From assembly GCF_022410465.1 (NCBI RefSeq), contig NZ_JAJSON010000030.1, positions 124,001 through 188,000 of the forward strand: DNA of 64,000 nt, written 5' to 3'. The DNA is from Christiangramia crocea (GTDB lineage: Bacteria; Bacteroidota; Bacteroidia; Flavobacteriales; Flavobacteriaceae). Below are positions 18,188-28,501 of the stretch, piece by piece. Each line of letters starts with the position of its first letter. The stretch's first letter is position 1. A model generated the notes under the pieces. The model was not told where the DNA came from and did no database searches. It was given only the letters and a program-made list of their open reading frames with translations. A program made the position numbers and the translations under genes.

Positions 18188-18578
18188 GGTTATTTATCTT
18201 GGCGGGTTAAGGACGGAGTCTGAACACCTGCAAAGTGGTTCGAAGATGATCACCGATGCTCCCCTGGATAATCATGGTAAAGGAGAGGCGTTTTCTCCGA
18301 CTGATAGCGTAGCAAATGCACTTGGAACCTGTATGCTTACAGTAATGGGAATTAAAGCAAGAGACCTTGGTGTCGATATGAAAGGCACTTTTGCTGAGGT
18401 TACTAAAACAATGGCTTCAGATCCCAGGAGAATATCCAAAATAGAGGTCAATATTTTCTTTCCTTCTAAATATGGCGCTAAGGAAACTAAAGTATTGGAG
18501 CACACAGCAAGAACATGCCCTGTGCTTCAAAGTTTGCATCCGGATATTGAGAAAGATATATCTTTCAGTTATTCATGA
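18177..18578 (+). CDS. OsmC family peroxiredoxin-like protein
   Basis: A 133-aa member of the OsmC/Ohr superfamily, thiol peroxidases acting on organic hydroperoxides. The two redox cysteines occur in the expected contexts: ALGTCMLTVMGI (about C49) and ARTCPVLQSLHP (about C114). It overlaps the preceding LysM gene by 11 bp and the following DUF922 gene by 4 bp, which implies translational coupling. The reductant in vivo may be bacillithiol or lipoyl proteins, which is inference. Confidence 0.88.
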   Translation: MTSKVIYLGGLRTESEHLQSGSKMITDAPLDNHGKGEAFSPTDSVANALGTCMLTVMGIKARDLGVDMKGTFAEVTKTMASDPRRISKIEVNIFFPSKYGAKETKVLEHTARTCPVLQSLHPDIEKDISFSYS

Positions 18579-19123
18579 GGAATTTAACTTGCATACTATT
18601 TTTTGTTATTGTCTATTCTCTTAATTCATTTTCCCAGGAAAGGAAAGAGAAAATTAGATGGCAGGAGGACCGGCCGTTAAGCTGGGAAGATTTCAAAGCT
18701 GAACCTGATGATTCGACCTCCTATTCTGCAAATACCAATTCCGGAATTACTTATAACTGGGATTATAGTACCGCTACAGGAAGACCGGTTCTTAATCATG
18801 AGGTGAGCAGCAATTTTTATCCGAAACTTTCATGGGTGAAAGATGTGGAGGATAAGGAATACCTTCTGGCCCATGAACAATTACATTTTGATATTTCCGA
18901 ACTGCATGCCCGGAAACTTCGAAAAGCCCTTGCAGAATATGAGATAGGGCGTAACATTCGGCTTGACCTGAAAAGGATATATAATAAGATCGAAACAGAA
19001 AGGTCTTTGATGCAGAACCAATTCGATAAGCAAACCCAACACAGTGAAAACCGGGAAGCCGAAATGCGCTGGCGGGAATTAGTGGCTAAGGAACTGGAAA
19101 AGCTTAAAAAGTATTCCAGTTAG
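18575..19123 (+). CDS. DUF922 family secreted zinc-protease-like protein
   Basis: A 182-aa protein with a signal peptide (ends SFSQ, residue 21). The sequence RPLSWEDFKAEPDD and the putative zinc helix LLAHEQLHFDISELHARKL (HExxHxD, about residues 92-98) match the DUF922 family of predicted secreted metalloproteases. The basic C-terminus is probably helical. The start ATGA overlaps the OsmC stop. Its 3' end overlaps the convergent nitronate monooxygenase by 4 bp. The protease activity is a family prediction and not proven. Confidence 0.78.
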   Translation: MRNLTCILFFVIVYSLNSFSQERKEKIRWQEDRPLSWEDFKAEPDDSTSYSANTNSGITYNWDYSTATGRPVLNHEVSSNFYPKLSWVKDVEDKEYLLAHEQLHFDISELHARKLRKALAEYEIGRNIRLDLKRIYNKIETERSLMQNQFDKQTQHSENREAEMRWRELVAKELEKLKKYSS

Positions 19124-20067
19124 AATTGAGCTACTTCCTTTTTGGCAGTTTCAAATTCTGAGATCATTTCTTCCACAATTTCTGCAGCCGGTTTAATTTC
19201 ATGAATAAGACCTGATATCTGGCCTATTTCAAGTTCACCTTCATCCAGATTCCCCTCGAACATTCCTCTTTTTGCTCTGGCTCTTCCTAATAACTTTATT
19301 AGTTCCTCTTTACTGGGTGCTTTGCTATACAGTTCCTGAATTTCTTCATAGAATTTGTTTTTAAGCATGCGCACCGGCGCCAGTTCCTTTAGTGTCAGCA
19401 CCGTGTCACCTTCCTTAGCATTCACAACCATATTCTTGAAATTAGGATGGGAAGAGGCTTCCGGGGTTGCCACGAAACGGCTTCCTACCTGTACGGCATC
19501 GGCTCCAAGCACCATGGCTGCCAGCATCCCTCTTCCGGTGGCAATTCCACCAGCAGCGATCAGCGGGATGGAAATCTTTTCCTTTACCATTGGTATAAGG
19601 GTAAATGTAGTGGTCTCATCCCGTCCGTTATGGCCTCCAGCTTCAAAACCTTCGGCAACAACCGCATCTACTCCCGCTTCCTCCGATTTCATGGCAAATT
19701 TCACACTGCTCACTACATGTACTACCTTAATTCCATTATCCTGCAGATGTTTGGTCCATGTTTTTGGGTTTCCTGCTGAGGTAAAAACGATCTTTACACC
19801 TTCTTCAATAATGATCTCCATGATCTTCTCTATATCGGGATAGAGCATGGGCACATTTACTGCGAAGGGGTTATTTGTTGCTTTTTTACACTTCTGAATA
19901 TGTTCTCTGAGGACTTCCGGATACATAGATCCTGAACCGATAATCCCCAAACCACCGGCATTGGATACGGCACTCGCGAGTTTCCATCCGCTTGCCCAGA
20001 TCATCCCGGCCTGGATCAAAGGATATTTAATATTTAATAATTGAGTGATTTTGTTGGTAGCAGTCAT
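19120..20067 (-). CDS. Nitronate monooxygenase / FabK-like flavoprotein
   Basis: A 315-aa FMN-dependent TIM-barrel enzyme of the NMO/2-nitropropane dioxygenase family. Visible motifs are YPLIQAGMIWASG at the N-terminus, FAVNVPML, EGFEAGGHNGRDETTT (with the His/Gly-rich FMN-binding loop), IPLIAAGGIATGRGM and GADAVQVGSRFVATPE. Family members oxidise alkyl nitronates, while the related FabK reduces enoyl-ACP, and the sequence alone does not separate these well. The start codon overlaps the stop of the decayed S8 protease remnant (TAATG), so it was probably the second gene of that operon and may now depend on read-through or its own promoter. Confidence 0.85.
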   Translation of the reverse strand: MTATNKITQLLNIKYPLIQAGMIWASGWKLASAVSNAGGLGIIGSGSMYPEVLREHIQKCKKATNNPFAVNVPMLYPDIEKIMEIIIEEGVKIVFTSAGNPKTWTKHLQDNGIKVVHVVSSVKFAMKSEEAGVDAVVAEGFEAGGHNGRDETTTFTLIPMVKEKISIPLIAAGGIATGRGMLAAMVLGADAVQVGSRFVATPEASSHPNFKNMVVNAKEGDTVLTLKELAPVRMLKNKFYEEIQELYSKAPSKEELIKLLGRARAKRGMFEGNLDEGELEIGQISGLIHEIKPAAEIVEEMISEFETAKKEVAQF

Positions 20068-20377
20068 TATTTATTAATGATAAGAAAGGATTTTCTGAAA
20101 TTATTTTGTTCAAACATAACGATATAAATTCCTCTGGAAAAGCCGAAAGATCAATTTCATACTGAGCTTTCTTGCTTTTGAGAATCTTTTGTCCCCGGAA
20201 ATCTGAGAGATTAATTTGAAGTGTTCTTCTTTCTTTGATCTCAGCGTTATGAATAGGGTAAGGATTGGTCAAAGAAGCCTCTACATTTGCTTTGTGTTCA
20301 AAGTATATCCAGGCATGTTTCTGCTGTGAATGCGAGAAACAGGAAACCGGAAGAATTGAGAATAAAAATCTTTTCAC
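20067..20377 (-). pseudogene. Internally deleted T9SS-exported S8 protease remnant
   Basis: The minus-strand reading begins at GTG 20375-20377 with a signal peptide-like segment. It continues QKHAWIYFEHKANVEASL and PIHNAEIKERR, the prodomain start of Bacteroidota subtilisin-like (S8) peptidases. It then jumps to a type IX secretion type A sorting-tail pattern (DFRGQKILKSKK, YEIDLSAF). One frame shift later the tail continues SRGIYIVMFEQNNF and ends in FLIINK plus TAA at 20067, exactly overlapping the next start codon. The Asp-His-Ser catalytic region is absent. I interpret this as a gene whose middle (about 1 kb or more) was deleted, followed by a frameshift. Confidence 0.65.
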
Positions 20378-20400
20378 GGGAGAGGACTATAGCCCTCAAT

Positions 20401-21588
20401 TTACGAAATAACTCCCGAACCCAGTAATTCCTCATTATCATACCAGGCAACGAACTGTCCTTCGGTAATGGAAGCCTGCGGTTCTTCGAAAACCACATAC
20501 ATACCGTTGTCAGTTTGATAAAGTCTGGCATCCTGTAGCGGCTGTCGATACCTTATCCGGGCTTTTACCTTCATTTCTTCATCATTTGTAATGGCGAGAT
20601 CCCTGCGTATCCAGTGCACTTCATTCTTATCTATAAAAAGTGCCTGACGGTAAATACCAGGATGGTCTTTCCCCTGGCCGGTATAAATGATGTTTTCATC
20701 CACATCGGTATCTATAACAAACAAAGGTTCCGGAGTCCCGCCCACTGCAAGTCCTTTTCGCTGACCTTTAGTGAAGTAATGTGCCCCCTGATGTTTGCCT
20801 ACAACTTTGCCATCATTCTGTTGATACCTGTATTTTTTTGAAAGATGTTTCAGCTCCTCGATTTTTGAATTGAAAGTCCTTTCTTCTTCAGAATATAGAT
20901 CTTTGCCTGCCGGTACTTCTACAATAACACCCTCCTTAGGTTTCAGTTTTTGCTGAAGAAAGTCCGGTAACCTTACTTTTCCGATAAAACAAAGACCCTG
21001 TGAATCTTTCTTTTCGGCGGTTACGAGGTTTTGCTCCGCAGCGATCTCCCTTACTTCAGATTTCTGAAGCTCTCCAATAGGGAAAAGCGTCTTTGATAGC
21101 TGTTCCTGGGTAAGCTGGCAGAGAAAATAAGACTGGTCTTTATTATTATCTTTTCCGGAAAGAAGCCTGTATATAGTCTTGCCGTCCTTTTCACTTTCCG
21201 CTTTGCGGCAATAATGGCCGGTAGCCACATAATCGGCTCCAAGAGAAAGAGCTATTTTCATGAAGACATCGAACTTTATCTCCCGGTTACACAAAACATC
21301 CGGATTGGGTGTTCTTCCCCTCTCATACTCATTGAACATATAATCCACGATACGTTCTTTATATTGTTCGCTCAGATCTACCGTCTGGAACGGGATCCCA
21401 AGCTTATCGGCCACCATCATAGCATCGTTACTGTCGTCCAACCAGGGGCATTCATCAGAAATCGTAACAGAATCGTCGTGCCAGTTTTTCATGAACAGAC
21501 CTATCACTTCATAGCCCTGTTCCTTTAAAAGATAAGCAGTTACACTGGAATCCACACCTCCCGATAAACCAACAACAACTTTTTTCAT
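20401..21588 (-). CDS. mnmA: tRNA-specific 2-thiouridylase MnmA
   Basis: Installs the s2U thiolation at wobble U34 of tRNA-Lys, -Glu and -Gln, using ATP and a persulfide relay. The 395-aa sequence has the PP-loop [15 protein letters not shown] at residues 7-21, the catalytic C100 in [12 protein letters not shown], and the second redox cysteine in [15 protein letters not shown] (about residue 200). The C-terminal barrel ends with [20 protein letters not shown], as in the family. An exact -7 box lies about 55 nt upstream. The decayed S8 remnant begins about 24 nt after its stop on the same strand. Confidence 0.96.
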   Translation of the reverse strand: MKKVVVGLSGGVDSSVTAYLLKEQGYEVIGLFMKNWHDDSVTISDECPWLDDSNDAMMVADKLGIPFQTVDLSEQYKERIVDYMFNEYERGRTPNPDVLCNREIKFDVFMKIALSLGADYVATGHYCRKAESEKDGKTIYRLLSGKDNNKDQSYFLCQLTQEQLSKTLFPIGELQKSEVREIAAEQNLVTAEKKDSQGLCFIGKVRLPDFLQQKLKPKEGVIVEVPAGKDLYSEEERTFNSKIEELKHLSKKYRYQQNDGKVVGKHQGAHYFTKGQRKGLAVGGTPEPLFVIDTDVDENIIYTGQGKDHPGIYRQALFIDKNEVHWIRRDLAITNDEEMKVKARIRYRQPLQDARLYQTDNGMYVVFEEPQASITEGQFVAWYDNEELLGSGVIS

Positions 21589-21641
21589 CCTGTTTTTTTA
21601 AATGTTCAATTAAATCGATTAGAGAGTCGAAATAAACGCTG

Positions 21642-21649
21642 CAAAATTA
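21642..21649 (-). promoter_or_regulatory. -7 promoter box for mnmA
   Basis: Reverse-strand TAATTTTG, an exact TAnnTTTG match, predicting a leader of about 50 nt before the mnmA ATG at 21588. It sits directly behind the terminator of the preceding lipoprotein gene. Confidence 0.55.
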
Positions 21650-21658
21650 CGAAATAAA

Positions 21659-21682
21659 AAAAGGTGACGAAAGCCACCTTTT
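21659..21682 (-). terminator. Intrinsic terminator after the lipocalin-like gene
   Basis: Stem AAAAGGTG/CACCTTTT capped by an inner C-G pair and a GNRA-like loop. On the minus strand it is followed by a run of T. Confidence 0.8.
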
Positions 21683-21702
21683 GAGTTTCAGATCAGGAAT
21701 CA

Positions 21703-22107
21703 TTATTTTTCAAAAACCACCTCAACCCCAGGTAAACTTGGAGTAGTAAAAATGAACTGAGAGTTACTGGTAAAGCTTACGGTTCCGGTTTGGGTACCAA
21801 CATTAGGAATAAAGAATGTATACCTGCTGTCACCAAGATAAGTCCAGTTTCCATCATCTGAATCATCCAGTTCACAGTTTCCATCAGTTTCTTCATAGAA
21901 TTCTGAAGTAGCGGAGCCATCAGCCATAAACTCTATGAATGATTGCTGATTACATTCACTAAGGGTGTTTTGCTGACCACTGCTCCTCACATCCAGGAGA
22001 AACCATTTACCAACAATCTTGCTTCCGTCATCGGTGTTGGTGCCATCATCATCGCTACAGGAAGCAAATAAGCTAAGTGATAAAAATAGGATTAAGATCT
22101 TTTTCAT
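21703..22107 (-). CDS. Lipocalin-like small lipoprotein
   Basis: A 134-aa lipoprotein. The lipobox LFASC (Cys17) is followed by SDDDGTNTDD, an acidic Bacteroidota lipoprotein export signal predicting outer-membrane surface display. The mature part KIVGKWFLLDVRS, FIEFMADGSATSEF, NWTYLGDSRYTFF and GTVSFTSNSQFIF has the strand pattern of the 'lipocalin-like' families common in Flavobacteria. No function is known. It has its own -7 box and terminator, so it is monocistronic. Confidence 0.75.
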   Translation of the reverse strand: MKKILILFLSLSLFASCSDDDGTNTDDGSKIVGKWFLLDVRSSGQQNTLSECNQQSFIEFMADGSATSEFYEETDGNCELDDSDDGNWTYLGDSRYTFFIPNVGTQTGTVSFTSNSQFIFTTPSLPGVEVVFEK

Positions 22108-22138
22108 AATTAGGTTGTTTAAGTTTTATAAATATATT

Positions 22139-22146
22139 CAAATTTA
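22139..22146 (-). promoter_or_regulatory. -7 promoter box for the lipocalin-like gene
   Basis: Reverse-strand TAAATTTG, an exact consensus match, giving a predicted leader of about 28 nt. No clear -33 box. Confidence 0.45.
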
Positions 22147-22149
22147 CAT

Positions 22150-22812
22150 TCAATATTCCTGTTCCCTGTCTAATTTTCCATCGGTGTAATATTTCCAGGT
22201 TCCGGTTTTTTGTCCTTCTTTATACACACCTTCCATGGTTTTTTCTCCTTTAGGAGTGTAATAGACTGCATCACCGTGTAACTCCCCGTTTTTATAATTC
22301 AGGTGCTTGGTCACCTGTCCGTTTTCTGTATATATGTAACTTTCGCCGTGTTTCAATCCGTCCCGATAACTGGTCTTTTCGGCCAGCTGTCCATTAGGGA
22401 AATAGGTTTTTTGAAGGCCGTTGAGTTTGTCGTTCTTATATACCTCTGTCATCATTATGCTATCGGATTTTTGATGATAATAGACCCATTTTCCTTCCCT
22501 CTTTCTATTGAGCATATTCCCTTCACTAATCGGTTTACCTTTTTGGGTATAATAGGTTACATGGACTGAATCTTTAGCTTCTTCAAAATTCATGATTGCC
22601 GTAGGGTGGTCATAGAATCCCTTTTTATAGAATTTGAAGATCCCCGTTTCTTTACCGTGCACAAAATTCCCTTCGAATTTCGGACTCGATGTACCCTCAA
22701 AGTTCACTTTCCAGTGACCATGTCGGCGCCCCTCCTCATCTACTTTGTTCTGAGAGTGGCAAATAACTGTCATTAAAAATGTTAATAAAAATATTAACCT
22801 ATGTTTAATCAT
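22150..22812 (-). CDS. Secreted MORN-repeat protein
   Basis: A 220-aa protein with a signal peptide (ends CHSQ) followed by tandem MORN-variant repeats of about 22-24 residues. Examples are GRRHGHWKV, GKETGIFKFYKKG, RKREGKWVYYHQKSD, NGLQKTYFPNGQL, KHGESYIYTENGQV, LHGDAVYYTPKGE and QKTGTWKYYTDGK. Such exported 'toxin-antitoxin system YwqK-like' repeat proteins are abundant in Flavobacteria and have no assigned biochemical role. I use the ATG at 22812. A TTG three codons upstream lies downstream of the -7 box and is less likely. Confidence 0.8.
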   Translation of the reverse strand: MIKHRLIFLLTFLMTVICHSQNKVDEEGRRHGHWKVNFEGTSSPKFEGNFVHGKETGIFKFYKKGFYDHPTAIMNFEEAKDSVHVTYYTQKGKPISEGNMLNRKREGKWVYYHQKSDSIMMTEVYKNDKLNGLQKTYFPNGQLAEKTSYRDGLKHGESYIYTENGQVTKHLNYKNGELHGDAVYYTPKGEKTMEGVYKEGQKTGTWKYYTDGKLDREQEY

Positions 22813-22829
22813 AATTAACAAACATTAAA

Positions 22830-22837
22830 CAAAATTA
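22830..22837 (-). promoter_or_regulatory. -7 promoter box for the MORN gene
   Basis: Reverse-strand TAATTTTG, an exact TAnnTTTG match, 18 nt before the ATG at 22812. Confidence 0.45.
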
Positions 22838-22898
22838 AATAGCTTTAGGTTCTACTTTTAAGAAAAATCAAGAACTGTACTAAACTAAACTTTTAATT

Positions 22899-23915
22899 AT
22901 GGATTTTATTTTAAGAATTACAAAATTAAGCTTTATTGCTTTATTCCTTTGTTTCGGATTTTTGTCCTGTGATGAAGATGATGATTTCAATCCGGGAGGT
23001 GAAATTAGCGCCACTCCAGATCCGGACCAAATTGAAGATGGTGCTTCAGAAACAAATACGATAGTTGATTTTGCAAGTGCTAATGGATTTACTTCTCTGG
23101 CCGCTGCAGTAGAAGCAGCAGGTTTGACAGCAACCTTAAGCGGGGAGGATGAATTTACGGTATTTGCGCCAACCAACGAAGCCTTTGATGTCTTTCTCTC
23201 AGATAATGGTTTTGAATCTTTGGAAGAAGTTCCTGAAGATGTACTAAGCATGATACTTATGAACCATGTTCAGGCGGGTAGCATAATGTCTTCAGATCTG
23301 TCTACAGGTTATATTGAAAGCATGGCAGAAGCAGGCCCTGATGGTGAAAACTTAAGTCTTTATATTAATACAGATGACGGGGTAATGATTAATGGGGTAA
23401 GTACCGTTACCTCTGCAGACAATGAAGTTGATAATGGAGTTGTGCATGCTGTAGACGCGGTTATTGGATTACCTGATATTACCACCTTTGCTATGGCCGA
23501 TCCAACTTTTGAAACTCTTGTGGCGGCCTTGACTCGGGAGGATTCATACACTTTTGTGGAAACTTTGCAGGCTACAGAAGATCCTGCACCATTTACCGTA
23601 TTTGCGCCTACTAATGATGCATTTGGTAGTTTACTTACAGAGCTTGAGCTTAGCGGTCTGGCTGATCTTGACGCTGCCACCCTTCAGGCTGCACTCTTAT
23701 ACCATGTGGTGGGAGGAGCGAATGTAACATCTGACGAACTAACAGATGGAATGGAGGTAGAGACCCTGCAACAGGAATCCTTTACGGTAAATATTGGAGA
23801 AGACGTTATTATAACCGATGTGAATGGAAGAACTTCAACTGTTATAGCTACCGATGTACAGGCAGTGAATGGAGTTATACATGTAATAGATACCGTGTTG
23901 TTACCAACACTATAA
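22899..23915 (+). CDS. Two-domain fasciclin (FAS1) lipoprotein
   Basis: A 338-aa lipoprotein. The lipobox FLSC (about Cys25) is followed by DEDDDFNPGG, a strongly acidic surface-export signal. There are two FAS1 adhesion domains, about 48-190 and 193-337. Each has the paired FAS1 signatures: ALTREDSYTF/DEFTVFAPTNEAFD and TVFAPTNDAFGSLL (H1), and NGVVHAVDAVIGLP or NGVIHVIDTVLLPTL (H2). Probable role in cell-surface adhesion or matrix binding. Transcribed alone, with a strong terminator downstream. Confidence 0.9.
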   Translation: MDFILRITKLSFIALFLCFGFLSCDEDDDFNPGGEISATPDPDQIEDGASETNTIVDFASANGFTSLAAAVEAAGLTATLSGEDEFTVFAPTNEAFDVFLSDNGFESLEEVPEDVLSMILMNHVQAGSIMSSDLSTGYIESMAEAGPDGENLSLYINTDDGVMINGVSTVTSADNEVDNGVVHAVDAVIGLPDITTFAMADPTFETLVAALTREDSYTFVETLQATEDPAPFTVFAPTNDAFGSLLTELELSGLADLDAATLQAALLYHVVGGANVTSDELTDGMEVETLQQESFTVNIGEDVIITDVNGRTSTVIATDVQAVNGVIHVIDTVLLPTL

Positions 23916-23946
23916 TAAAATACGGTGTTGTTCTGAATTGAAATAA

Positions 23947-23972
23947 AAACCCCACGCTACAGCGTGGGGTTT
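23947..23972. terminator. Bidirectional intrinsic terminator
   Basis: Perfect 12-bp arms AAACCCCACGCT/AGCGTGGGGTTT with A and T runs on either side. It lies between the convergent FAS1 and yidC genes. Confidence 0.9.
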
Positions 23973-23977
23973 CTTTA

Positions 23978-25837
23978 TTATTTTTTTTGTTTTTTCTGTT
24001 GCTCTTCAGCCTGTTCCATCATTTCCTGGAACTTTCTGGTAAACCTGTTCTGTTTCTTAGGTTTCTTTTTATTTTCCTGAATCTTCGCATGTATCTTGTC
24101 TTCATCGATGATCGCGTATTTGATCACAAGCATGATCCCGATGGTAATCAGGTTAGAAGTGAAATAGTATAACGATAGTCCACTCGCATAGTTATTAAAG
24201 AAGAATAACATGATGAGGGGAGAAAGATACATCAGGAACTTCATATTTGGCATTCCTGGTTGCTGGCTTGCCTGCATGTTCTGCCCGGTGGTCATCATCA
24301 TATAAATGAATATAGCTATCGAGGCCAGAATAGGGAAGAGGCTCACATGGTCTCCGTAGAATGGTATATGGAAAGGCAATTCCGCTATGGTATCATAACT
24401 GGAAAGGTCATCTGCCCAAAGGAAACTTTTCTGTCTTAGCTGAAAAGCACTCGGGAAGAACTGGAACAATGCATAGAAAATCGGGATCTGCATCAGTGCT
24501 GGCAGACATCCGCTCATAGGGCTGGCTCCAGCCTTACTATACAGCTTCATGGTTTCCTGCTGCTTCTTCATGGCATTATCCTTATACTTCTCATTGATCT
24601 CGTTGATCTCCGGTTTCAATACCTTCATCTTGGCCTGAGAGAGGTAAGATTTGTAGGTGACGGGAGATAGAAGAATCCTAACAACTATTGTCATTACAAT
24701 AATTGCAATACCATAGCTTGGAAGGAAACCACTTAGAAATGCAAAGAATGGAATAAAGAGGTATTTGTTGATCCATCCGAAAATTCCCCATCCCAGAGGA
24801 ACAATTTCGTCAAGGTTACGATCATAATCGTTCAGGATCTTGTAATCTGTAGGACCATAATACCAGTTCATATTATAATTAAGCTCACCCGCCTTTAATT
24901 CAAGAGGAATTGTTGATGCGAACTCTTTGGTATAAACTGTATCTATCTCCTCATCTTCCACCAGATTCTTGGAAGTGAACTTGGAAGTAGTAAAAGGCGT
25001 ATCAGTTAAAAGGATAGAAGTAAAGAAATGTTGCTTATATGCAATATAGCTTATATTGGTATCTTCATCTTCTTCAACTGAGCCTTGTCCAAGATAATCA
25101 TCATCACCGCCATCATATTCATAAATAAGCTCGGTATAACGGTTTTCGTAAGAAATACTTTTGGCGTGGCGATAGCCTTTGAGTTTCCAGTTGAGAACAG
25201 GGTTTTGAGAAGTATTCAGCACATCTGTTAGTCCCTCTGAACGTATGCTGAAATCCAGCATGTATTCGCCGGGTCTCATCGCATAACGATATTCCAGATA
25301 TTCATCTTCAGAAACCTTCAATTTCATTGAAAGGATCTGGTTGCCATTATTTTCGGTTAATTCAGGTTCAAAATACAGATTTTCAGTATTTAGTGTTCTT
25401 CCATCTGTAGTGGTGAAGTTCATATTCAGAGAAGCATTCCCGTCTTTGATAAGGTGAACAGGAATTGAATCGAAGGTCTTATAATTCTTAAGTCGGGCTT
25501 CCTCAATATAACCACCTTTATTGGAGATCTTTAACTCCAGAAGGTCGTTTTCAATGGTAGTAATACCTCCTTCTGCAGAAGCAAGGGTTTCAGAATAACC
25601 AAAGGCTCCCAGGCGACGCTGAGCATCTGCCAGAGCAGTAGAATCATCCTGCACTGTTCGGGTTTCAGGTTCCTGTTCCGAAGTTTCAGGCTGGGGGGAG
25701 GCATCTTCTACCTGTTCGGTTTTAGTCTCTTCAACCGCACCTTCTTCTGGTGTATTATTGTAGAGCATCCAGATTAGGATAGCTCCGATGAGTAAAAATC
25801 CAATTATGGATTGAACGTCTATTTTCTTTTCTTCCAT
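23978..25837 (-). CDS. yidC: Membrane protein insertase YidC
   Basis: Inserts and folds inner-membrane proteins, alone or with SecYEG. The 619-aa protein has an N-terminal TM (about 9-26), an acidic linker and a large periplasmic beta-sandwich domain (about 75-340). Five C-terminal TMs carry the conserved YGIAIIVMTIVVRILLSPVT, SGCLPALMQIPIFYALFQFF and LYYFTSNLITIGIMLVIKY blocks. It ends in a Lys-rich tail (about 590-619) that would contact the ribosome. It follows pyrG by 45 nt on the same strand, an arrangement frequent in Bacteroidota. Confidence 0.96.
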   Translation of the reverse strand: MEEKKIDVQSIIGFLLIGAILIWMLYNNTPEEGAVEETKTEQVEDASPQPETSEQEPETRTVQDDSTALADAQRRLGAFGYSETLASAEGGITTIENDLLELKISNKGGYIEEARLKNYKTFDSIPVHLIKDGNASLNMNFTTTDGRTLNTENLYFEPELTENNGNQILSMKLKVSEDEYLEYRYAMRPGEYMLDFSIRSEGLTDVLNTSQNPVLNWKLKGYRHAKSISYENRYTELIYEYDGGDDDYLGQGSVEEDEDTNISYIAYKQHFFTSILLTDTPFTTSKFTSKNLVEDEEIDTVYTKEFASTIPLELKAGELNYNMNWYYGPTDYKILNDYDRNLDEIVPLGWGIFGWINKYLFIPFFAFLSGFLPSYGIAIIVMTIVVRILLSPVTYKSYLSQAKMKVLKPEINEINEKYKDNAMKKQQETMKLYSKAGASPMSGCLPALMQIPIFYALFQFFPSAFQLRQKSFLWADDLSSYDTIAELPFHIPFYGDHVSLFPILASIAIFIYMMMTTGQNMQASQQPGMPNMKFLMYLSPLIMLFFFNNYASGLSLYYFTSNLITIGIMLVIKYAIIDEDKIHAKIQENKKKPKKQNRFTRKFQEMMEQAEEQQKKQKK

Positions 25838-25882
25838 TATTTAATTTTGCTTATGCTTCCTTGGTCAAAAAAACGGCCAATT

Positions 25883-27547
<1,665 letters not shown>

Positions 27548-27641
27548 TTATTCAGGGCGCTAAATTACAAAGAAGAATAGAAAAAGCTGCTAATTTATAG
27601 GCCTAATATTAAGAGCTTCTTCCCGGCAGGTGTTTATTGAT

Positions 27642-27878
27642 TTATGGTCTTGGGTATCTTTTTCTTATCTGTCTCAGTAGTCCCTCCAGGCTGTTAATTT
27701 TCAGCTCAAAGACCTGTTGCAGCTGGTCTCCCAGTTTTCCGGGAGGAAAGCCTTTCTGCCGGAACCATACATAATATGGTTCGGGTATTTCGGAAAGATA
27801 GTAACCTTTATATTTGCCAAAATGCATTTTTGCATAGGCCAGTTCAAGGAGTTTTTCGGAATCAGGAGTTATCTTCAA
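27642..27878 (-). CDS. DUF3820 family small protein
   Basis: A 78-aa protein with the DUF3820 core KMHFGKYKGYYLSEIPEPYYVWF followed by FPPGKLGDQLQQVFELKINSLEGLL. Members are small and cytoplasmic, of unknown function. The reading requires a TTG start at 27876-27878, inside the last codons of the response regulator (17-bp overlap). The 16 residues before the first internal Met match the usual family N-terminal extension, so the TTG is preferred and translation is probably coupled to the upstream gene. Confidence 0.75.
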   Translation of the reverse strand: MKITPDSEKLLELAYAKMHFGKYKGYYLSEIPEPYYVWFRQKGFPPGKLGDQLQQVFELKINSLEGLLRQIRKRYPRP

Positions 27879-28245
27879 CTTTGACTTCGATTAGTTTAGA
27901 GATCTTTTTGAATTTATCTTTTGTCATGGGTTTTACCATATATTTGATAACACAGGGGTGGTCCTGGGCTTTATCCCGGTCAATTTTACTGGTACTGGAA
28001 GTAAGAATTATAATTTTATAATTTTTCCCCTCAATTTTCAATTCTTCCAGGAATTCCCAGCCATTCATTACTGGCATATTCAGGTCCAGAAATATCAGAG
28101 CATCATCATCGCCTTTAATTACTTCTAGCGCCTTTTGGGGATCGGTGAACTCATTTATGGAGCCCTTATAGCCTTCCAGTTCTAAAAGTTTTCTGGTTAT
28201 AAAATTTGCTATTGGCTGATCATCCACCAGATAGACCTTTTCCAT
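27862..28245 (-). CDS. Single-domain response regulator
   Basis: A 127-aa stand-alone receiver domain. It has the acidic pair in LVDDQPIANF (about D8-D9), the phospho-acceptor Asp in IFLDLNMPVMNGWEF (about D56), Thr/Ser in IIILTSSTSK (about 84), and the switch lysine in IKYMVKPMTKDKF (about K107). There is no output domain, and no partner histidine kinase lies in the window. It overlaps DUF3820 by 17 bp. Confidence 0.92.
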   Translation of the reverse strand: MEKVYLVDDQPIANFITRKLLELEGYKGSINEFTDPQKALEVIKGDDDALIFLDLNMPVMNGWEFLEELKIEGKNYKIIILTSSTSKIDRDKAQDHPCVIKYMVKPMTKDKFKKISKLIEVKVEDNS

Positions 28246-28501
28246 TTTTTATTTGCCTTTAATTAACCAGGTCTTCAGGCCTAAATGACTCACGAAATAT
28301 AAACAAAAAGAGTTCTGGCGTTAAAATAAATCATTTGGATATGCCATTATATCCATTTATCAAAACTAATCTTTTTCGCACAAAGTTCGAAACAGGATGT
28401 AGGAATTATATTATTATGTAGCGGAGTTAAATATTTGGTAATCCTAATAGGCCTTTAAAGATGTCTTTTTAGTTTTATGCCACGGAAAATGAAACTGGAA
28501 A
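28246..28501. other. Divergent intergenic region
   Basis: 256 bp between the response regulator (minus) and the GH3 gene (plus). It contains a small dyad GGATAT-N6-ATATCC at 28337-28354, not far from near-miss -7 boxes (for example TAGTTTTA before the GH3 gene). No coding sequence is visible. Confidence 0.3.
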
